36,946 nt of DNA from Chloroflexota bacterium (GTDB lineage: Bacteria > Chloroflexota > Dehalococcoidia > SM23-28-2 > HRBIN24), in contig JAUQPQ010000004.1 of NCBI GenBank assembly GCA_030550295.1, forward strand, positions 1 to 36,946, given 5' to 3'. Position 1 is the stretch's first letter, and the number at the start of each line of letters is the position of its first letter. Both the position numbers and the translations under genes were made by a program. The notes under the pieces were generated by a model that worked only from the letters and a program-made list of their open reading frames with translations, was not told the origin of the DNA and ran no database searches. Below, piece by piece: positions 33,367 to 36,946 of this stretch.

Positions 33367-33450
33367 GCCGCACCTTTGGCCACTGCAGCCCACCTAGGCC
33401 CAGTCCGGGGGTTGGGGATGATGAGGTAGGGCAGAACCTACCGACGTCTG

Positions 33451-33502
33451 CGTCCCCGCCCCTGCCATGTTTAACATTGAACATGGCCCTAGGGACGTTT
33501 TT
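33451..33502 (+). terminator. Rho-independent terminator after the first reductase gene
   Basis: The inner stem GCCATGTT/AACATGGC (33464-33471 with 33480-33487) has an eight-base loop. It is enclosed by an outer stem CGTCCC/GGGACG (33451-33456 with 33492-33497) and followed at once by TTTTTC (33498-33503) and further T-rich sequence. This two-part hairpin plus T run is a convincing terminator for the nrdR-nrdJ transcript. Confidence 0.75.
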
Positions 33503-33522
33503 CATTTTCCCCTCCCTTTATC

Positions 33523-33540
33523 ACACCGCGCATACGGTGT
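33523..33540. promoter_or_regulatory. Palindrome ahead of the DUF488 promoter
   Basis: ACACCG-N6-CGGTGT is a perfect 18-bp inverted repeat ending 15 bases before the -35 of the downstream promoter. Its size and place suit a dimeric regulator. No regulator gene for it is visible nearby. Confidence 0.4.
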
Positions 33541-33555
33541 CAAACTTCATCCTCC

Positions 33556-33584
33556 TTGATGGTGCAGCAGGGGAAGCATACAAT
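33556..33584 (+). promoter_or_regulatory. Promoter of the DUF488-PAS gene pair
   Basis: TTGATG (33556-33561), a 17-bp spacer and TACAAT (33579-33584) form a good housekeeping promoter. The ATG at 33593 is only eight bases after the -10, so transcription would start at or within two bases of the start codon, giving a leaderless message. No ribosome binding site is present, in agreement. Confidence 0.7.
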
Positions 33585-33592
33585 TTTGGCAA

Positions 33593-33958
33593 ATGGTGAA
33601 ACTTAAACGGGCCTATGAGCCCCCTTGTGCTGACGACGGTGAGCGCTTCCTGGTGGATCGACTTTGGCCTCGGGGGCTGAGGCGAGGGGAGCTCTCCCTT
33701 GCCGGCTGGCTAAAAGATCTAGCTCCAAGCGATGAGCTCCGCCGATGGTTCGGACATGACTCCACCAAGTGGCCCCAATTCTGTGAGCGCTACCGCCAGG
33801 AGCTGCAAATGCCAGAGAAGCAGGCCCTGCTGCGCATCCTGGCCCAGAAGGCTCAAGAGGGGACCGTTACCCTGGTCTACGCAGCTCAGGACAAGGAACA
33901 CAACAACGCTGTGGTTCTGAAACAACTCATAGACGAGATGATAGGGAGGGGGTCATGA
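33593..33958 (+). CDS. DUF488 family protein (YeaO-like)
   Basis: A 121-residue cytoplasmic protein of unknown function. It matches the short DUF488/YeaO type: YEPPCADDGERFLVDRLWPRGL near the N-terminus (the VDRLWPRG motif is diagnostic), WLKDLAPSDELRRWFGHD, and LVYAAQDKEHNNAVVLKQLI near the end. No catalytic role is established for the family that I can state. Length and motifs are complete. It has its own leaderless-type promoter, lies between the two reductase genes, and overlaps the PAS gene by four bases (ATGA), so the two are co-expressed. Confidence 0.88.
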   Translation: MVKLKRAYEPPCADDGERFLVDRLWPRGLRRGELSLAGWLKDLAPSDELRRWFGHDSTKWPQFCERYRQELQMPEKQALLRILAQKAQEGTVTLVYAAQDKEHNNAVVLKQLIDEMIGRGS

Positions 33959-34407
33959 GCTGGCCTTATAGCGAGGCCGAGCTGTGCACGTTAGTAATAA
34001 GAGAAGCTGCCCATGCCATAATAGTCGCTGATAGAGAGGGGGTCATAAGGCTCTGGAACCGTGGTGCCGAGGAGCTCTTCGCCTATTCGGCCGAGGAAGC
34101 TTTGGGCCAGAGCCTTAACCTCATCATCCCCGAGAGGCACCGCCAGGCCCATTGGGAAGGTTACTACCGGGCGATGGCCAAAGGGCAGACCAAGTATGCC
34201 CGGGGCCAGCTCCTGTCTGTACCCGCCCTGCGAAGGGACGGCTCCCGCATCTCCGTTGAGTTCACTGTCGCCCTCTTGAAAGACGTTAACGGTGAGGTCC
34301 AGGGCATCGCTGCCGTTATGGCCGATGTCACCGAGAGATGGCAACGCGAGAAGGCTTTGCGGGAGCAGCTAGCCCAACTGGAGCGGCGCCTAGGGGAGAC
34401 GATGTGA
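33955..34407 (+). CDS. Stand-alone PAS-domain protein
   Basis: A 150-residue protein that is essentially one PAS (S-box) sensor domain. REAAHAIIVADREGVIRLWNRGAEELFAYSAEEALGQ (about 16-52) is the PAS core start; LIIPERHRQAHWEGYYRAM, RRDGSRISVEFTVALLKD and GIAAVMADVTERWQREKAL complete it and run into a short C-terminal helix. No kinase, GGDEF or DNA-binding domain follows, so it must act through a partner or as a simple ligand or redox sensor. His66 in the RHRQAHWEGY segment is where, as I recall, the heme ligand of FixL-type PAS domains lies, so heme binding is possible but unproven. It is coupled to the DUF488 gene by an ATGA overlap. Confidence 0.87.
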   Translation: MSWPYSEAELCTLVIREAAHAIIVADREGVIRLWNRGAEELFAYSAEEALGQSLNLIIPERHRQAHWEGYYRAMAKGQTKYARGQLLSVPALRRDGSRISVEFTVALLKDVNGEVQGIAAVMADVTERWQREKALREQLAQLERRLGETM

Positions 34408-34409
34408 TA

Positions 34410-34430
34410 AGCCTCTGCCCCCCTGAGGCT
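34410..34430 (+). other. Hairpin after the PAS gene
   Basis: AGCCTC-N9-GAGGCT forms a six-pair stem three bases after the PAS stop codon. No T run follows, so it is at best a weak terminator or an mRNA end stabiliser. Confidence 0.25.
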
Positions 34431-34437
34431 GTTGGAG

Positions 34438-34465
34438 CTGAAAACTGCTAACGCAGTGCTATACT
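34438..34465 (+). promoter_or_regulatory. Candidate promoter of the second reductase, with an internal palindrome
   Basis: CTGAAA (34438-34443), a 16-bp spacer and TATACT (34460-34465) make a plausible promoter, with a start near 34472 and a ribosome binding site (GAGAGGA, 34476-34482) ahead of the ATG at 34487. ACTGC-N4-GCAGT (34444-34457) is a perfect short palindrome filling the spacer. No NrdR box core (CAAGATATTG-like) is present. Confidence 0.45.
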
Positions 34466-34486
34466 GGGACGGGGTGAGAGGAATAT

Positions 34487-36790
34487 ATGGCAGAGATAGC
34501 TCTGAGCGATAACGCCCGCATCGTTCTAGAGCGGCGGTATTTGGCCAAGGACGAAAGAGGGCGCCCCACAGAGACTCCGGAGGAGATGTTCCGGCGGGTG
34601 GCCCACAACGTGGCCCAGGCCGAGCTCCTCTATCAGCCTTTGGAAGATCATGCCCGTGCTGCCTATTGGGAGGAGGAATTCTATCGCCTTATGACTTCTC
34701 TGGAATTCCTCCCCAACTCCCCCACCCTCATGAACGCTGGCCGTGAGCTGCAGCAGCTGGCTGCGTGCTTCGTTTTGCCCGTGGAGGACTCCATAGAGGG
34801 GATATTTGAGACGATTAAGGAGACGGCCATCATTCACAAGACGGGCGGAGGCACGGGCTTCTCCTTTTCGCGCCTGCGGCCGGAAGGGGACAGGGTGCGT
34901 ACTACTATGGGCATAGCATCGGGCCCCGTCTCCTTCATCAAGGTCTTCGATGCCGCCACTGAGGCGATAAAGCAGGGGGGGACCCGGCGTGGTGCCAACA
35001 TGGGCATTCTTCACATCTCCCATCCCGATATAGAGAAGTTCATAACCCTTAAGGTAGACGGGCGCACTCTGCCCAACTTCAACATATCCGTAGCAGTGAC
35101 CGATGAGTTCATGGAGGCGGTGGAGGTGGGCAAGGATTTCCCGTTGGTGAACCCCCGCACGGGAGAGGTAGTGGCCCAAAGGCCAGCCCGACACCTGTTC
35201 GACCTCATAGTGGACAGCGCCTGGCAGTGTGGCGACCCTGGCCTGGTGTTCATCGACCGCATCAACGCTGCCAACCCTACTCCTCATCTGGGAAAGATAG
35301 AGGCCACAAACCCCTGTGGCGAGCAGCCCCTCTTGCCGTACGAGTCCTGCACCCTGGGCTCTATCAACTTAGGGAAGTTCGTCAAGGAGGAGGGGCAAAA
35401 GAGGCGCGTCTATTGGGAGAAGTTGGCCCAAGTGATACCCGTATGTGTCCGCTTCTTGGACGACGTTATCGACGTCAACCGTTATCCTACCCCCCGCATC
35501 GCTGAGGCCACCAAGAAGACGCGCAAGATAGGGCTAGGGGTAATGGGCTGGCACGATTTGCTCCTACGCCTGGGCATCCCCTACGACTCGGAAGAGGCCT
35601 TGGCCTTGGCCGAGGAGGTGATGGGTTTCATCCAGGACAAGGCCAACGAAGCCTCCCTAGCTCTGGCCGAGGAGAGGGGCACGTATCCGGCGTGGGAGGG
35701 CTCTCGTCACTATCCCCATTACCCCTATCGCAACGCCACCCGCACCACCATCGCCCCTACGGGTACTATCTCCATCATTGCTGGCTGCTCCTCAGGCATT
35801 GAACCTCTCTTCTCCCTCGCCTTCTACAGGCATCATTACCTAGACCCTGAAGATCCCAGCCGGATAACCCGCCTAAAGGAGGTGAACCCTTACTTCGTGG
35901 AGGTAGCCCAGAGGGAGGGATTTTACTCCGAGGAGCTGGTGGAGTTTTTGGCCCAGGGCGGCAAGTTGAGGGAGCGTCCTGAGGTGCCCGATTGGGCCAA
36001 GCGCCTCTTTGTGACTGCCTTGGACATAAGCCCCGAGGGGCATGTGCGGATGCAGGCTGCCTTCCAACGCCATACCGACAACGCTGTCTCTAAGACTATC
36101 AATTTGCCCAAGGACGCCACTAGGGAGGATGTGGCAGGGGCCTTCTGGCTGGCCTACCGAGAGGGGGTCAAAGGTATCACCGTCTTTCGCGAGGGGTCCA
36201 AGTTTATGGCCGTCCTATCCCACGCTACGGCCAATCTACCGGGGCCAGAACAAGAAGCTGGGCCGGTGGCTAAGGAATTAGGATCGCAGGTGCGCCGTCC
36301 CCTTCCCTACAGGGAGCGCCTGCCCGATGAGCGGCGCTCTATCACCCACAAGTTCCGGGTAGGGGAGCAGGAAGGCTACATAACGGTAGGGCTATATGAT
36401 GATGGGCGTCCTGGGGAGATATTCATAAAGATAGCCAAAGAGGGCTCTACCGTATCTGGGCTTATGGATGCCGTTGCCCTCCTCACCTCGGTGGCCCTGC
36501 AGTATGGCGTCCCGGCAGAAGAGTTGGCCCGCAAGCTGAAAAATACCCGTTTTGAGCCTTATGGCCCCACCAATAACCCTCGCATACCCTGGGCTACCTC
36601 GATAGTAGACTACATATTCCGGTGGCTGGAGATGAAGTTCTCGCAGCCGGGTGGGCCAGCAGAGCCGCTGGATCCTGCCATGCGCCCTGGAGAGCAGACG
36701 GGCATGACCTGCCCTGAGTGTGGTGCCCTTCTGATCTACCAGGAGGGCTGTCTTGTGTGCCGAAGCTGCGGCTATAACAAGTGCGGATGA
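34487..36790 (+). CDS. nrdJ: Adenosylcobalamin-dependent (class II) ribonucleoside-diphosphate reductase, short form
   Basis: A 767-residue class II reductase only distantly like the one at 30643. It starts with NARIVLERRYLAKDERGRPTETPEEMF, then FLPNSPTLMNAG. Its redox Cys94 is in AACFVLP, and the active site EATNPCGEQPLLPYESCTLGSINLG gives Asn275, thiyl-radical Cys277, Glu279 and redox Cys288. TTIAPTGTISIIAGCSSGIEPLFSLAF follows. The C-terminal domain (SITHKFRVGEQEGYITVGLY, GSTVSGLMDAVALLTS) matches that of the first enzyme, and the tail is a zinc ribbon CPECG to CRSCGYNKCG. The architecture resembles thermophile NrdJ proteins such as that of Thermotoga. It has its own candidate promoter, and its stop overlaps the next open frame by four bases. 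Confidence 0.94.
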   Translation: MAEIALSDNARIVLERRYLAKDERGRPTETPEEMFRRVAHNVAQAELLYQPLEDHARAAYWEEEFYRLMTSLEFLPNSPTLMNAGRELQQLAACFVLPVEDSIEGIFETIKETAIIHKTGGGTGFSFSRLRPEGDRVRTTMGIASGPVSFIKVFDAATEAIKQGGTRRGANMGILHISHPDIEKFITLKVDGRTLPNFNISVAVTDEFMEAVEVGKDFPLVNPRTGEVVAQRPARHLFDLIVDSAWQCGDPGLVFIDRINAANPTPHLGKIEATNPCGEQPLLPYESCTLGSINLGKFVKEEGQKRRVYWEKLAQVIPVCVRFLDDVIDVNRYPTPRIAEATKKTRKIGLGVMGWHDLLLRLGIPYDSEEALALAEEVMGFIQDKANEASLALAEERGTYPAWEGSRHYPHYPYRNATRTTIAPTGTISIIAGCSSGIEPLFSLAFYRHHYLDPEDPSRITRLKEVNPYFVEVAQREGFYSEELVEFLAQGGKLRERPEVPDWAKRLFVTALDISPEGHVRMQAAFQRHTDNAVSKTINLPKDATREDVAGAFWLAYREGVKGITVFREGSKFMAVLSHATANLPGPEQEAGPVAKELGSQVRRPLPYRERLPDERRSITHKFRVGEQEGYITVGLYDDGRPGEIFIKIAKEGSTVSGLMDAVALLTSVALQYGVPAEELARKLKNTRFEPYGPTNNPRIPWATSIVDYIFRWLEMKFSQPGGPAEPLDPAMRPGEQTGMTCPECGALLIYQEGCLVCRSCGYNKCG

Positions 36791-36946
36791 GTAAAGCCTC
36801 ATCGGCACCGATCAAGTATGAGTTTGTCCGTCTACGGGCCTTGGGCGATCTTTTATCCTTCGGCTGGTGTTTGCTATGGGGGAGGCGACGCTCCTTCGCC
36901 CGTGACGGCAAGCGGTTGATAGAGGTGAACCCTTTCCCGCGACGCA
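36787..36946 (+). CDS. Unrecognised protein, N-terminal fragment (cut by window edge)
   Basis: An open frame of 53 codons starts at an ATG overlapping the reductase stop by four bases and runs without a stop to the window end. It reads MSKASSAPIKYEFVRLRAL, then GDLLSFGWCLLWGRRRSFAR and DGKRLIEVNPFPRR. The same ATGA coupling joins many genes in this window, so it is probably a real gene in the reductase operon. I recognise no family. The segment is basic with a short hydrophobic patch (LLSFGWCLLW) that could be a helix packing surface or a weak membrane contact. Confidence 0.5.
   Translation, partial: MSKASSAPIKYEFVRLRALGDLLSFGWCLLWGRRRSFARDGKRLIEVNPFPRR

Larger units (their letters stand above)
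33367..33592. other. 226-bp intergenic region after nrdJ (terminator, palindrome, promoter)
   Basis: No gene is seen in this stretch. In order it holds a GGTAGG-N6-CCTACC hairpin (33425-33442), a bipartite terminator (33451-33502), an ACACCG-N6-CGGTGT palindrome (33523-33540) and a promoter (33556-33584). No conserved cobalamin riboswitch core was recognised. Confidence 0.6.

Noticed and set aside
32731..33393. 220-codon minus-strand open frame opposite the first reductase
   Set aside because: It is antisense to a well-conserved coding region including the Cys-rich tail, and has no family features.
33367..33592. Cobalamin riboswitch near the B12-dependent reductases
   Set aside because: I could not find the conserved B12-box core; the region is explained by a terminator, a palindrome and a promoter.
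1..36946. Mobile element, prophage, CRISPR array or defence system
   Set aside because: All sizeable genes are housekeeping or metabolic, there are no transposase, integrase or Cas motifs, and no regularly spaced long repeats were seen.

Overview
The window is one gene-dense piece of a bacterial chromosome with no rRNA or tRNA gene, mobile element, phage gene or CRISPR array. It is G+C-rich and uses many AGG (Arg) and ATA (Ile) codons, a bias often seen in thermophiles. The gene content suggests Chloroflexota: a dcw cluster running mraZ to ftsZ, then nrdR and adenosylcobalamin-dependent (class II) ribonucleotide reductase, with a fused SecDF and a SelB-type factor nearby. This placement is inference from gene order and protein sequence, not from a phylogeny.

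Layout. At 1-500 (minus) is the N-terminal part of aspS, divergent from hemW (591-1790). A histone-deacetylase-family hydrolase (1804-2835, minus) is divergent from selB (3000-4877). A long minus-strand housekeeping run, 13796 down to 4874, reads mog, trmD, rplS, priA, def, cca, yajC, secDF: molybdopterin handling, tRNA methylation, ribosomal protein L19, replication restart, N-terminal deformylation, tRNA 3' end maintenance and protein export. The stop codons of secDF and selB overlap.

From a divergent control region at 13797-13975 the plus-strand dcw cluster begins: mraZ, rsmH, ftsL-like, class B PBP, murF, mraY, murD, ftsW, murG, murC, murB, ddl, ftsQ, ftsA, ftsZ (to 29859). From the PBP to ftsQ, every gene overlaps the next by 1-35 bases, which suggests translational coupling. 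The cluster carries lipid II synthesis and septum assembly, but murE is absent from its usual place between the PBP and murF.

The last part handles dNTP supply: nrdR, a 907-residue class II reductase, a strong terminator, a DUF488 gene with a stand-alone PAS gene, a second and quite different 767-residue class II reductase, and the start of an unrecognised gene running off the window.

Most of the genes are ordinary; the interesting content is in the intergenic regions. Four TGGNN repeats at exact 10-bp pitch overlap the mraZ promoter, as expected for MraZ autoregulation. Two NrdR boxes exactly 31 bp apart overlap a TTGACA-N17-TAGAGT promoter that leaves almost no leader before nrdR. A nearly identical 24-bp element holding two DnaA-box-like sites 11 bp apart occurs only upstream of mraZ and upstream of nrdR, which suggests one shared regulator for division and dNTP genes. 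The DUF488 gene appears to be transcribed without a leader. I did not find a clearly new multi-gene system; the best candidates for follow-up are the shared 24-bp element and the reductase-DUF488-PAS-reductase locus.
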